DNA of 64,000 bases, from positions 24,023 through 88,022 of the forward strand of contig NZ_BQKV01000106.1 of assembly GCF_022180365.1 (NCBI RefSeq). The letters are read 5' to 3'. The DNA comes from Faecalibacterium gallinarum (GTDB lineage: Bacteria > Bacillota > Clostridia > Oscillospirales > Ruminococcaceae). Of the stretch, positions 48,785 through 58,674 are shown piece by piece (within the stretch, counting starts at the first letter, position 1; each line of letters opens with the position of its first letter). The translations under genes and the position numbers were made by a program. The notes beneath the pieces are model-generated. The model was not told the DNA's origin. It ran no database searches and saw only the letters and a list, made by a program, of their open reading frames with translations.

Positions 48785-50047
48785 TTAGCCGGCGAAGTAG
48801 GCGTTCTGGACCGCCAGCAGCACCCCGGCCCGGCTGGCGGCGAAGTTCAAACCGCCCTGGAGGTAGCAGGTATAGGGGGCGCGGATGGGGCCGTCGCAGG
48901 ACAGCTCGATGGTGCTGCCCTGGGTGAAGCTGCCGCTGGCCATGATCACCTCGTCGGTGTAGCCCGGTTCGGGGCAGGGTTCGGGGGCGGCGTAGCTGTC
49001 CACCGGGCTGGCGGCCTGGACCCCCCGGCAGAAGCCGATCAGGGCATCGGCCGTCCCTGCGTCAAAGCAGGTGACGATGTCGTTGTGGTCCTCCCAGTAC
49101 CGGGGGATGGGGTTCTTCCCCGCCAGCTCCAAAAGGCACTGGGCATAGATGGCCGTCTTAATGGCCTCGCAGACCACGCCGGGGGCGTAGTAGAAGCCCA
49201 GGTACATATCCCGGGGGGTGTCCAGGGTGCAGCCCAGCTCTTTGCCCAGGCCCGGGGCGTTGAGACGGTAGGCGCACTGCTCCACCAGATCCCGCCGGCC
49301 CGCGATGTAGCCGCCGGTGGGGGCGATGCCGCCGCCGGGGTTTTTAATGAGGCTGCCGGCGACTAAATCCGCCCCCGCCTGGCAGGGCTCCTCTTTCTGG
49401 GTGAACTCGCCGTAGCAGTTGTCCACGAAGACAATGATATCGGGGTTGGCGGCCCGGGCGGTGTCGGCAATCTTTTGGATGGTGGCCAGGTCAAAGGCGT
49501 TCCGCTGCAAATAGCCCCGGCTGCGCTGGATGTGGCAGACCTTGGCCCCGGGGGCCTTGGCGGCGATCTGGGCATAGTCGGGGGTGAAATCTTCCAGCAG
49601 GGGCACCTCGTCGTAGTGGATGCCGTAGTCCGCCAGGGTGCCGGTGCCCTGGCCCTTGCCGTCGATGCCGATGACCCCTTCCAGGGTGTCGTAGGGGCGG
49701 CCGGTGGCGGCCAGCAGGGTGTCCCCCGCCCGCAGCAGCCCGAAGAGGGCCACCGCCAGGGTGTGGGTGCCGCTCATGAACTGACTGCGGACCAGGGCGT
49801 CCTCGGCCCCCATCACCCGGGCGAAGATCTGTTCCAGCTTCTCCCGGCCGGTGTCCCACAGGCCGTAGCCGGTGGTGCCCAGCATATCGGTGGAGGACAT
49901 CTGGGTGTCGGCGAAGGCTTTCAGCATCTTGAGTTGGTTATAGTCCCGGATCTCCTCCATCTTCTCGAAATAGGGGCGGCAGAGCTCCATGGCCTTGGCG
50001 TCCAGGGCCAGGACTTCCGGTTTATAGTCGAAAAATTGTTCCAGCAT
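48785..50047 (-). CDS. Alum_res / methionine gamma-lyase-like PLP enzyme
   Basis: A 420-residue PLP-dependent protein of the Alum_res (YnbB-like) family. It has STDMLGTTGYGLWDTGREKLEQIFARVMGAEDALVRSQFMSGTHTLAVALFGLLRAGD, then IIVFVDNCYGEFTQ and the PLP-lysine region DLVAGSLIKNPGGGIAPTGGYIAG. Annotated homologues are called aluminium-resistance or methionine gamma-lyase-like proteins, but the reaction is not settled. ATG 50047 follows AGAGGAATACT. It lies downstream of murD and the GNAT gene on the same strand, 16 bases after the GNAT stop, so the three form an operon. Confidence 0.9.
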   Translation of the reverse strand: MLEQFFDYKPEVLALDAKAMELCRPYFEKMEEIRDYNQLKMLKAFADTQMSSTDMLGTTGYGLWDTGREKLEQIFARVMGAEDALVRSQFMSGTHTLAVALFGLLRAGDTLLAATGRPYDTLEGVIGIDGKGQGTGTLADYGIHYDEVPLLEDFTPDYAQIAAKAPGAKVCHIQRSRGYLQRNAFDLATIQKIADTARAANPDIIVFVDNCYGEFTQKEEPCQAGADLVAGSLIKNPGGGIAPTGGYIAGRRDLVEQCAYRLNAPGLGKELGCTLDTPRDMYLGFYYAPGVVCEAIKTAIYAQCLLELAGKNPIPRYWEDHNDIVTCFDAGTADALIGFCRGVQAASPVDSYAAPEPCPEPGYTDEVIMASGSFTQGSTIELSCDGPIRAPYTCYLQGGLNFAASRAGVLLAVQNAYFAG

Positions 50048-50063
50048 AGTATTCCTCTTGTTT

Positions 50064-50821
50064 TTATGGTTCTGTGTGGCCGGGGGTGTAGAGGGCCAGG
50101 GCCCCCAGGGGTTCAAACCCCAGCCGGGTATAAAAGCGGACCCGTTCTTCCCGGCAGAGAAAGCTCACCCGGTAGCCCTCGGCGGCCAGGGCGTTGGCGG
50201 CCTTTGCGATCAGCCGCCCGCCGATCCCCTTTCCCCGCAGGGCGGGGTCGGTCATCCCGCAGGCCAGGGCGGCCTCTCCGCCCCAGAGGGCGTAGGCCCC
50301 CACAGTGCAGCGGATGTTCCCCGCCTCTTCCAGGGTCCAGGCCCGGGCCAGCCCCCGGCTGTGCTTGGTGCAAAGGGCTGAATAAAAGTCGTCCCGCTGG
50401 GCGGTGTCCTGGGGGTAGAGAAACTTCGCCAAATCCATGGGCCGGGGGGCGTCGTTCCAGGTCAGGGCGGCCCAGAGTTTTTCCTCCGCCGGGGGCAGGG
50501 GCAGCGCCCGCCCCGCCCCGAGGCCGAAGAGGCGGAGGGTTTCGTCCCTCCCCCACCCCGCCGGGGCCGGGCCGTCGGCGATCAGCCGCTCCACCCCGCC
50601 GAAGGCCAGAAAGCCGGCCAGCTCCTCGGGGTTGGCGTGGCCCAGGGCCACCGCCGTCCGGCTGCCCAGGTCCAGCGCCAGGGTGGGCCCGGCGTAAAAG
50701 CGGCCCGGCTGGCTCCTGCCGAAGAGGGCGTGTTCCAAAGGCAGGATGGCCCCATAATAAGGGACCTCCCGGCAGGCCGACCGGAACCGCCCCCGCCGGG
50801 CGGGGGTATCCGCCCGGGCGA

Positions 50822-50825
<4 letters not shown>
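50064..50825 (-). CDS. GNAT family N-acetyltransferase
   Basis: A 253-residue protein whose last 110 residues carry a GNAT core: ARAWTLEEAGNIRCTVGAYALWGGEAALACGMTDPALRGKGIGGRLIAKAANALAAEGYRVSFLCREERVRFYTRLGFEPLG, with the acetyl-CoA loop RGKGIGG. The first 130 residues are a less conserved domain, partly like a second GNAT unit. The GTG start at 50825 overlaps the murD stop in GTGA, so translation is coupled. Substrate is unknown; its position next to murD suggests cell-wall or amino-acid targets, but that is weak. Confidence 0.85.
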
Positions 50826-52216
<1,391 letters not shown>

Positions 52217-52285
52217 AAAAAGAATGCCTCCTCCATATTGTATCTGCACAGCGCATTTTTGCGCCGCGGAAAATCATACTGTTCT

Positions 52286-52314
52286 ATTATAGTCTTTTTG
52301 GGTGCGATTGGCAA
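52286..52314 (-). promoter_or_regulatory. Promoter of the murD operon
   Basis: Minus strand TTGCCA (52309-52314), 17 bases, TATAAT (52286-52291), 69 bases before the start. Confidence 0.85.
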
Positions 52315-52355
52315 CGAAATTTCAAAAACAGGCGCTCAAATTACACAAAATCAGA

Positions 52356-52384
52356 TTGTATTTTTTGAGCATTTCTGCTACACT
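52356..52384 (+). promoter_or_regulatory. Promoter of the OppA-like lipoprotein gene
   Basis: TTGTAT (52356-52361), 17 bases, TACACT (52379-52384) with TG one base upstream. It is divergent from the murD promoter and about 90 bases from ATG 52476. Confidence 0.7.
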
Positions 52385-52475
52385 GGAGCCATTGGGGCTT
52401 TTTGACGAAGCTACATTCTCTTAGGGCGCCCTCGCCCGTCCGCGCAGCCCCCTGGTTCAACGCTTCAACGAAAGG

Positions 52476-54047
52476 ATGTTTGTCTTGCAGAAGATTTTAC
52501 ATAGATTCTCCCGCTGGCTGGCCCTGGCGCTGGCCGCCGCCCTGGTGCTGGGGCTGGCGGGCTGCGGCGACGCCTCCAACAGCTTCACCTGGTTTGTGGA
52601 GGAGATCCCCTCGAACCTCGACCCCCAGGTGGCCTCGGCCCCCGCCGACGTCATCGCCTGCAAAAACCTCTACGGCGGGCTGCTCCGGCTGGGCCCCGAC
52701 GGCCAGCTCCAGAACGATCTGTGCGAGAGCTGGAGCGTCTCGGCCGACGGGCTGCGGTACACCTTCACCCTCCGGGATGGGCTGACCTACACTGCCGCCA
52801 AGGGCGAGCCCACCGAATACGCCATCACCGCCGAGGATTTTGTCTACGCCTTCCAGCGGGTGTTCCTGCCCGAGACCCGCTCCCCCTACGCCGCCGAGTT
52901 CTCGGCCCTGGAGAACGCCGCCGCCATCCTGGCGGGGCAGATGGATGTTTCTGCCCTGGGGGTGTCCGCCCCCGACGAGCGGACGGTGGTTTTTACCCTC
53001 AGCCAGCCGGACGACGGCTTTCTCCACAAGCTGACCCTGCCCGGGGCCATGCCCTGCGACGAGGAGTTTTTCCTCGGCACCCGGGGCACCTATGGGCTGA
53101 CGGCCTCTTCCACCCTTTCCAGCGGCAGCTTTTACCTCTACAACTGGACCTCCAGCGGGTTGTTCCTCTGGCGGGCCGCCGACGGCACCCGGATCGACAG
53201 CCTGCGGCTGGTCCAGAACACCGGCGCCGCCGGTCAGTCCGCTGAAGAACTGATCCTCAATGAGCGGTGTTCCGCCGCCCTGGACGATACCGCCGCCCCC
53301 ACCGCCCTGCGGTCCGTCTCCTACTCCGACACCACCTGGTGCCTGGTGTTCAACTGCGAGGCGCTGGACTCGGCCCTCCTGCGGCAGGCTCTCTCCGCCG
53401 CCGCCCTGGACGCGGACTACCAACCCGACTCGGCCCTTTACACCGCCGCCCAGGGGCTGGTGCCCGACGGGCTGACGGTGGATGGCCTGGATTACCGGGA
53501 GCAGGCCGGCAACGCCATGCCCAGCCTGGGGGATGCCGCGGGCCTCTACCGGGCGGCGCTGGCCGCCGACCCCGCGCTGGATCTGGCCGGGGTGACGATC
53601 CTGCTGCCCACCGGCAGCGGGCTGATCTCCACCGCCGAGCAGATCAACAGTTTTTGGCAGAAGGAGCTCAGCCTCTTCTTCTCGGTGGAGGAAGCCGAGG
53701 CGGCTGACTTCGCCCAGCGTCTGGCCGAGGGGGATTACACCATCGCCCTGGTGCCGGTGACCGCCGAGAGCAACAGCGTCTACGGCCTTTTGAGCCAATT
53801 CTCCCCCGAGGGGCTGACCCGGTACGATAACCCCCATTTCGCCGCCCTGCTGGACCAGAGCCTGAACGCCACCGGCGCGGCCCGCTGCGCTCTGCTGGCC
53901 CAGGCCGAAGCGCAGCTGGTGGACGATTGTGCCCTGCTGCCCCTCTTCGCCCAGCAGAAACGGCTGCTCATCGCCGACGGGGTGGAGGGGCTGGTCTTTG
54001 ACCCCTACGGCCCCCTGCTGGATCTGACCTATACCACCCGCGAATAA
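52476..54047 (+). CDS. Family 5 (OppA-like) extracellular solute-binding lipoprotein
   Basis: A 523-residue lipoprotein. The signal segment ends with the lipobox LGLAGC at about residue 30. The mature part has EIPSNLDPQVASAPADVIACKNLYGGLLRLGPDGQLQNDLCESWSVSADGLRYTFTLRDGLTY and AEDFVYAFQRVFLPETRSPYA, typical of peptide-binding proteins (SBP_bac_5), with FWQKELSLFFSVEEAEAADFAQRLAEGDYTIALVPV in the second lobe. No ABC permease or ATPase genes are adjacent, so it must work with a system coded elsewhere, or sense peptides. A strong terminator follows; convergent to the GG-leader peptide genes. Confidence 0.9.
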   Translation: MFVLQKILHRFSRWLALALAAALVLGLAGCGDASNSFTWFVEEIPSNLDPQVASAPADVIACKNLYGGLLRLGPDGQLQNDLCESWSVSADGLRYTFTLRDGLTYTAAKGEPTEYAITAEDFVYAFQRVFLPETRSPYAAEFSALENAAAILAGQMDVSALGVSAPDERTVVFTLSQPDDGFLHKLTLPGAMPCDEEFFLGTRGTYGLTASSTLSSGSFYLYNWTSSGLFLWRAADGTRIDSLRLVQNTGAAGQSAEELILNERCSAALDDTAAPTALRSVSYSDTTWCLVFNCEALDSALLRQALSAAALDADYQPDSALYTAAQGLVPDGLTVDGLDYREQAGNAMPSLGDAAGLYRAALAADPALDLAGVTILLPTGSGLISTAEQINSFWQKELSLFFSVEEAEAADFAQRLAEGDYTIALVPVTAESNSVYGLLSQFSPEGLTRYDNPHFAALLDQSLNATGAARCALLAQAEAQLVDDCALLPLFAQQKRLLIADGVEGLVFDPYGPLLDLTYTTRE

Positions 54048-54065
54048 CCCGCACGCACGCAAATA

Positions 54066-54113
54066 AAAACCAGGCGGTTCCCCAGCCCAAAGGCAAGGGA
54101 ACCGCCTGGTTTT
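54066..54113. terminator. Bidirectional terminator between OppA-like and GG-leader genes
   Basis: AAAACCAGGCGGTTCC (54066-54081) pairs with GGAACCGCCTGGTTTT (54098-54113), with T-runs on both strands. Confidence 0.93.
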
Positions 54114-54136
54114 ATGTTTTGTTGATCCTTACTCAC

Positions 54137-54412
54137 TCAGGAGCGGAGGCCCAGCAGCTGCCCAAACAGGTTCTGAATCCCGTCGGTGACCTCCATAGCG
54201 AAGCTGAACACCGACCGGACTGCGTCGAACAACAGCTGGGGCGCAAAGGTAAAGCTGACGAACAGGATGGACGAGCCAAGGAACACATCCAGCAGGTGAA
54301 TGTTATCCAAAAATGCGCTCACCGCATCCCCGACTGCTCCACCGCCTGTAATAGAATACATTTCATCTTGCGAAACAAGGTTATAACTTTCTGGCATCCG
54401 TAAATTTTGCAT
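54137..54412 (-). CDS. Double-glycine-leader peptide 1 (bacteriocin-like / secreted peptide precursor)
   Basis: A 91-residue precursor-like protein. The leader MPESYNLVSQDEMYSITGG (after MQNLR) ends in the double glycine recognised by peptidase-containing ABC transporters (residues 1-24). The predicted mature part of 67 residues is hydrophobic, with two helices (HLLDVFLGSSILFVSFTFAPQL and AVRSVFSFAMEV) and ends GQLLGLRS. GGAAAGGAG lies six bases before ATG 54412; an upstream ATG includes that site. The sequence is more AT-rich than its neighbours. The same leader layout occurs in the adjacent gene. The PCAT exporter is not in the window. Class II bacteriocin or signalling peptide is inferred. 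Confidence 0.7.
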   Translation of the reverse strand: MQNLRMPESYNLVSQDEMYSITGGGAVGDAVSAFLDNIHLLDVFLGSSILFVSFTFAPQLLFDAVRSVFSFAMEVTDGIQNLFGQLLGLRS

Positions 54413-54516
54413 AAAAGTCTCCTTTCCCAAACTGTACCCTACTGGCTGAAAGAGAGTATGGAAATCAGACCGAGCAAACCTCTGCTCGCGCAGACAGTCA
54501 CCTCAGAGCAGAGTCA

Positions 54517-54957
54517 TCAGGCAGCAACCGCCTGGCCCTGAGCCTGGGCCTGGTTCTGCTGAACCTGCTGAACCGTCTCCTGGATGGACTGGCCGATCGC
54601 CTTCACGAGAGCCACAATCTGCATCACCTGGAGGGTCACATAGTAAGCAGCACAGGCCGTGCAGCCCACCAGTGCCGCCATCTGCCAGCCGTTAAAACCG
54701 GCAATGGTGTTGAAAATGCTCTGCATACCCAGGGAAAAACCCATGTTGGAAATGCTCTTGGTCACAGTATTGACGCCCATCGTCAAAGAAAGGCTGCCGA
54801 CCACCATGGCGAGGTTGTGGGTAAAGGTAACACCGAACCGGATCACATCCTCCTTGGTGATGGAGAACGCACCACCCTCCAGATAGACCATTTCTTCCTC
54901 GGTAACAACCGCGTAGCAGGCAGGCATTGCAATCAGATTGGAACGAGTCGCTTCCAT
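54517..54957 (-). CDS. Double-glycine-leader peptide 2 (larger partner)
   Basis: A 146-residue protein. Its leader (residues 1-29) contains MPACYAVVTEEEMVYLEGG, aligned without gaps to that of the downstream peptide: M-P-x-x-Y-x-x-V-x-x-x-E-M-x-x-x-x-GG is shared. The predicted mature part of 117 residues has two hydrophobic segments (NLAMVVGSLSLTMGV and MAALVGCTACAAYYVTLQVMQIVALV) and a glutamine/alanine-rich tail (VQQVQQNQAQAQGQAVAA). GAGAGGAG lies eight bases before ATG 54957. One promoter upstream serves both genes. Long mature parts of this kind occur among gut clostridial GG-leader proteins. Function unknown. Confidence 0.7.
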   Translation of the reverse strand: MEATRSNLIAMPACYAVVTEEEMVYLEGGAFSITKEDVIRFGVTFTHNLAMVVGSLSLTMGVNTVTKSISNMGFSLGMQSIFNTIAGFNGWQMAALVGCTACAAYYVTLQVMQIVALVKAIGQSIQETVQQVQQNQAQAQGQAVAA

Positions 54958-55036
54958 GTTAAATTCTCCTCTCGTATGTTCACATTGATCCATTTACGCA
55001 CCTATCCCCTGCCAAAACAGGCAATAAGTTGAGGCG

Positions 55037-55065
55037 ATTATACCATACCCGGCAAAAAACAACAA
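55037..55065 (-). promoter_or_regulatory. Promoter of the GG-leader peptide genes
   Basis: Minus strand TTGTTG (55060-55065), 17 bases, TATAAT (55037-55042), leader of about 75 bases. The stretch 55066-55267 upstream is AT-rich and holds no gene. Confidence 0.8.
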
Positions 55066-55267
55066 GCCATCGTCTGTTTATCGTTCACCCGCACAGCGGA
55101 TCAACGCAATCAAAAAACAATCGAAGGAACGTTCTATTATTGATTTTTCCGTCTCGTTCCGCCACGAAAAAATGTTCCTTTTTGCCTTAAGTCCGTGCAG
55201 TCTGCCCCCCGGCTTTTCTCCGGAAAACCGTTTTCGTTCCCGGGGGTGTATTTCGGTCGGGCTCTTA

Positions 55268-56293
55268 TCAGGACTGGCAGGCGGTGATCAGGCTCATCTT
55301 GTAGACCTCGTCGGCGTTGCAGCCGCGGGACAGGTCGTTGATGGGGGCGTTCAGACCCTGGAGGATGGGGCCGTAAGCGGCATAGCCGCCCAGACGCTGG
55401 GCGATCTTATAGCCGATGTTGCCGGCCTCGATGCAGGGGAAGATGAAGGTGTTGGCCTGGCCAGCCACGGCGCTGCCCTTGCACTTGGTCTTGGCCACCT
55501 CGGGGGAGACGGCGGCGTCGAACTGCAGCTCGCCGTCGATGGCCAGCTCGGGGGCCAGAGCCTGGGCCTTGGCGGTGGCGTCGTGGCTCAGAGCCACGGT
55601 GCCGCCCTTGCCGGAGCCCTTGGTGGAGAAGCTCAGCACAGCGACCTTGGGGTCGATGCCGAAGATGGCGGCGGTCTTGGCGGTCTCCACCACAACCTCA
55701 GCCAGCTTGTCGGCGGCGGAGAGGGTCACCTCGCCGGTGGCCTTGTCCACGGTGTCCTGGTAGTCGATGTTGATGGCGCAGTCGCCCATGGCGATCCGCT
55801 TCAGGCCCTCGTCGCCGAAGTCGCGGTCCAGGATGAAGCAGGAGCTGACCAGGTGGGCGCCCTTCTTGGTCTTGATGAGCTGGAGCGCGGGGCGGACGGT
55901 GTCGGCGGTGGAGTAGGTGGCGCCGCCCAGCAGGCAGTCGGCCTTGCCCATCTTCACCAGCATGGTGCCGAAGTAGTTGGACTTCTTGAGCAGAGCGGTG
56001 CACTCCTCAGCGGACATCTTGCCCTTGCGCAGCTCCACCATGGTCTTGACCATCTCGTCAAAGCCGGCGTAGTTCTCGGGGTCGATGATCTCGGCGCCGG
56101 AGATGTCAAAACCGCCCGCTGCGGCTGCGGCCTCGCACTCGGCCTGGTTGCCCACCATGACAACCTTCAGGATCTTCTCGGCCAGCAGCTTGCTGGCAGC
56201 CTCCAGGATACGGGGGTCATTGCCCTCGGTAAAAACAATCGTCTTGGGGTTTGCCTTCAGCTGCTCTACGAGCGGTGCAAACATATCAGCCAT
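55268..56293 (-). CDS. pta: Phosphate acetyltransferase
   Basis: A 341-residue Pta converting acetyl-CoA and phosphate to acetyl phosphate, the first step to acetate and ATP in fermentation. It has TIVFTEGNDPRILEAASKLLAE, NYFGTMLVKMGKADCLLGGATYSTADTVRPALQLIKT, VLSFSTKGSGKG, ELQFDAAVSPEVAKTKCKGSAVAGQANTFIFPCIEAGNIGYKIAQRLGG and GPILQGLNAPINDLSRGCNADEVY, all as in clostridial enzymes. TTGGAGG precedes the ATG. AckA is not adjacent. Codon usage is strongly biased, as expected for a highly expressed gene. Confidence 0.96.
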   Translation of the reverse strand: MADMFAPLVEQLKANPKTIVFTEGNDPRILEAASKLLAEKILKVVMVGNQAECEAAAAAGGFDISGAEIIDPENYAGFDEMVKTMVELRKGKMSAEECTALLKKSNYFGTMLVKMGKADCLLGGATYSTADTVRPALQLIKTKKGAHLVSSCFILDRDFGDEGLKRIAMGDCAINIDYQDTVDKATGEVTLSAADKLAEVVVETAKTAAIFGIDPKVAVLSFSTKGSGKGGTVALSHDATAKAQALAPELAIDGELQFDAAVSPEVAKTKCKGSAVAGQANTFIFPCIEAGNIGYKIAQRLGGYAAYGPILQGLNAPINDLSRGCNADEVYKMSLITACQS

Positions 56294-56367
56294 ACTCAGA
56301 ATACCTCCAACATACGTTCCAAATTCTAATCCAAAAACCTCTTAAAACAAGAGACTCTTTCTCTCTT

Positions 56368-56395
56368 ATTCTAACACAAGCGCCAAAAACTTCAA
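56368..56395 (-). promoter_or_regulatory. Promoter of pta
   Basis: Minus strand TTGAAG (56390-56395), 16 bases, TAGAAT (56368-56373). The leader of about 70 bases contains a CTCTT-GTTTT-AAGAG hairpin followed by GTTTTT. Confidence 0.7.
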
Positions 56396-56425
56396 GATAA
56401 AAACCGCCGGATTCTGCCGAAGGGC

Positions 56426-57595
56426 TCAATTTTCGGGGGTTTGGTCCGGGGTTTCCGGCTCGGCGGGGGTCTGGGCGGCGGCGGCCCGGAGCCGCTCCAG
56501 CCGGCGGTTGGTGCCCTCCCGCACCAGGGTATAGATCACCGCAGTGCAGGGGATGAAGAAGATCATGCCCAAAATGCCCATGGCCTCGCCGCCCACCAGG
56601 ACCGCCACGATGGTCCACAGGGCGGACAGGCCCACCGAGCTGCCCACCACACGGGGGTAGATGAACTGGTTTTCAATGAACTGAACCACCTGATAGACCA
56701 CCAGGCAGAGCACCGCCTGCATGGGGTTGACCATCAGGGTCAGCAGCACGCCGATGCCGCAGGAGATAAAGGCGCCCACATACGGGATAAAGGCGCAGAC
56801 GGTGGTCAGCACCGCGATCAGGCTGGCGTAGGGCAGCTTGGCCAGGGAGAGGGCCACGAACATCAGACTGCCCAGGACCAGGGACTCCACCACCTGGCCG
56901 GACAGGAATTTGCTGAAAATATCCCGGGTCAGGTTGCAGACATGGAGGATCAGCCGAGCGTCGTCGGGCCGCAGATAGGCAAAGAGCAGTTTTTTGCACT
57001 GGCGGGAGAGGTTCTCTTTGTCCATCAGGATATAGATGGCCACCACCAGGGAGAACAGCGCCGTGGAAAAGACCGACACGGTGGCGGTGACCGCCCCCAT
57101 CACCGTGCCCATCACGGTGCCGGCGCTGTTGGCCACCTGGCCCAGCAGCTCCTTAAAGTCGATCAGGGCCAGCTGGGCTTCCAGCATGCCGGTGTCGATG
57201 CCGCTCTGCTGCATCCAGTCCAGCAGCTTGGGCAGGCTGAGCTGGATCTGCTCATATACCGCCATCACCGAGCGGGAGAGCTCGGGCACCAGCATGCTCA
57301 CCCCCACCGCAAAGACGGCGATGATGCACAAAAAGGTCAGCACCAGGCTGACCGGGCGGGTCCACTTGGTCCGTTTGTTCTTCTTTCGGGAAGCGAAGGC
57401 CCGCTGAAGCCCCCGCTCGATGCCGGACATAGGCACATTCAAAAAGAAGGCCAGGATGCCCCCCACCAAGACCGGCAGGAAGATGGCCAGCAGCCGGGCG
57501 ATCCACCCCGCCAACACCTGGAAATGGGTCAGCGCAAAATAAAATCCGATGCCGCCAAAGACGATGGCGGCCACTTGTTTCATTTGTTTGTCCAT
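56426..57595 (-). CDS. AI-2E family transporter
   Basis: A 389-residue membrane protein with about eight hydrophobic segments: VAAIVFGGIGFYFALTHFQVLAGWIARLLAIFLPVLVGGILAFFLNVP at the start, FSLVVAIYILMDKENLSRQ, FLSGQVVESLVLGSLMFVALSLAKLPYASLIAVLTTVCAFIPYVGAFISCGIGVLLTLM, and a C-terminal QFIENQFIYPRVVGSSVGLSALWTIVAVLVGGEAMGILGMIFFIPCTAVI. This is the AI-2E (PerM/YdiK) pattern. The family moves diverse small molecules or acts as a cation antiporter. ATG 57595 has GAGGAG seven bases upstream. Substrate is unknown. Monocistronic. Confidence 0.93.
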   Translation of the reverse strand: MDKQMKQVAAIVFGGIGFYFALTHFQVLAGWIARLLAIFLPVLVGGILAFFLNVPMSGIERGLQRAFASRKKNKRTKWTRPVSLVLTFLCIIAVFAVGVSMLVPELSRSVMAVYEQIQLSLPKLLDWMQQSGIDTGMLEAQLALIDFKELLGQVANSAGTVMGTVMGAVTATVSVFSTALFSLVVAIYILMDKENLSRQCKKLLFAYLRPDDARLILHVCNLTRDIFSKFLSGQVVESLVLGSLMFVALSLAKLPYASLIAVLTTVCAFIPYVGAFISCGIGVLLTLMVNPMQAVLCLVVYQVVQFIENQFIYPRVVGSSVGLSALWTIVAVLVGGEAMGILGMIFFIPCTAVIYTLVREGTNRRLERLRAAAAQTPAEPETPDQTPEN

Positions 57596-57779
57596 TTTAT
57601 ACTCCTCATAACAGCCCGCGGCGGCCCACGCCGCCCCCAACAGGCTATACTCTTTAATATTGCCCCATTTTCCCCCGCGGGTCAAGGCCCGGGGCGGGTT
57701 GTTTGGAGAAAGTTTACAGAAATCGAGACACCTGCTCATTCGTAGTCAAAAAAGACCCTGGGCCCCATCGAACCCAAAG

Positions 57780-57938
57780 CTGTCGCGGCGCAGGGCTGCC
57801 GGCTCGCACCAAGTTACGGCGCGGACGAAAAACTGTCGCGACGCGGACCTGCCGGTCCTCACAACGTTACGGCGCGGACTAAAAGCTGTCGCGGCGCAGA
57901 CCTGCCGGTCTGCACCAAGTTACGGCGCGGATAAAAAA
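57780..57938. repeat. Three tandem 53-base repeats with hairpin core
   Basis: Units start at 57780, 57833 and 57886, exactly 53 bases apart; each begins CTGTCGCG and includes GTTACGGCGCGGA. The middle folds as a hairpin with loop TGCC. Unit 3 pairs GCAGACC with GGTCTGC and unit 2 has GGACC with GGTCC, so an A-T pair changes to G-C in concert; unit 1 is imperfect. After it, AAAAAAGCGCG occurs twice and AAAAAACGCCG once. The whole gap 57596-58035 otherwise has only a promoter. Function is unknown. Confidence 0.85.
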
Positions 57939-57958
57939 GCGCGGATAAAAAAGCGCGA

Positions 57959-57988
57959 TTGAAAAAACGCCGTGGGTTGTGCTATATT
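57959..57988 (+). promoter_or_regulatory. Promoter of the uracil-DNA glycosylase gene
   Basis: TTGAAA (57959-57964), 18 bases, TATATT (57983-57988) preceded by TTGTGC as in two other promoters here. It lies just past the 53-base tandem repeats. Confidence 0.7.
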
Positions 57989-58035
57989 TAACCCGGATGT
58001 TTCCCACACTTTGCACAGAGAGGATGATCCTTCGG

Positions 58036-58611
58036 ATGGATTTTGAAACCTTGCAGGCCCAGTGCCTGACCTGTACCCGCTGCCCGCTGGCCGAGACACG
58101 GCAGCACGTTGTCTTTGGTCAGGGGGTGCCCGACGCCGAAGTGCTTTTTGTGGGCGAGGGCCCCGGCCAGAGCGAGGACGAGCAGGGCCTGCCCTTTGTG
58201 GGGCGGAGCGGCCAGCTGCTGGATAAATACCTCTTCGCCATCGACCTGGACCGGAACAAAAACTGCTATATCGCCAACATCGTCAAATGCCGCCCGCCCC
58301 AGAACCGGGACCCTCTCCCCGAGGAGAGCGCCGCCTGTATGCCCTGGCTGCGGGAACAGTTCCGGCTTTTGCGGCCCAAGATCGTGGTCTGCCTGGGCCG
58401 GGTGGCCGCCAAACAGATGATCGACCCCAATTTCTCGGTGACCAAACAGCACGGCCAGTTCTTTGAGAAAGGGGGCGTGCTCTTTATGGGCACCTTCCAC
58501 CCCGCGGCCCTGCTCCGCCAGGGCCAGAACAAGCCCGAGGCCTTCGCCGATTTTGTAGCCCTGCGGGAGAAGATCCAGGCCGTCTGCACCCACACCTACC
58601 CCGCCCCCTGA
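58036..58611 (+). CDS. Family 4 uracil-DNA glycosylase (Fe-S)
   Basis: A 191-residue DNA repair enzyme that removes uracil. It has the N-terminal cysteine pair CLTCTRCPLAETR, motif GEGPGQSEDEQGLPFVGRSGQLLDKYL, the other two cysteines in IVKCRPPQNRDPLPEESAACMPWLREQ, and GTFHPAALLRQ, the order of family 4 enzymes with a 4Fe-4S cluster. ATG 58036 is chosen since the domain begins at once; an in-frame ATG at 58024 with AGAGAG next to it is an alternative. Followed closely by the P-loop ATPase gene. Confidence 0.92.
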   Translation: MDFETLQAQCLTCTRCPLAETRQHVVFGQGVPDAEVLFVGEGPGQSEDEQGLPFVGRSGQLLDKYLFAIDLDRNKNCYIANIVKCRPPQNRDPLPEESAACMPWLREQFRLLRPKIVVCLGRVAAKQMIDPNFSVTKQHGQFFEKGGVLFMGTFHPAALLRQGQNKPEAFADFVALREKIQAVCTHTYPAP

Positions 58612-58674
58612 GGGGCCCTTTTGTAGCAGGGCCGCCCGCTTTTGCATACCTTATGCCAAAAGCGAGGTGCTCTG

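Noticed and set aside
57780..57938. CRISPR-like array
   Set aside because: The 53-base units follow each other directly without unique spacers, and there are no cas genes.
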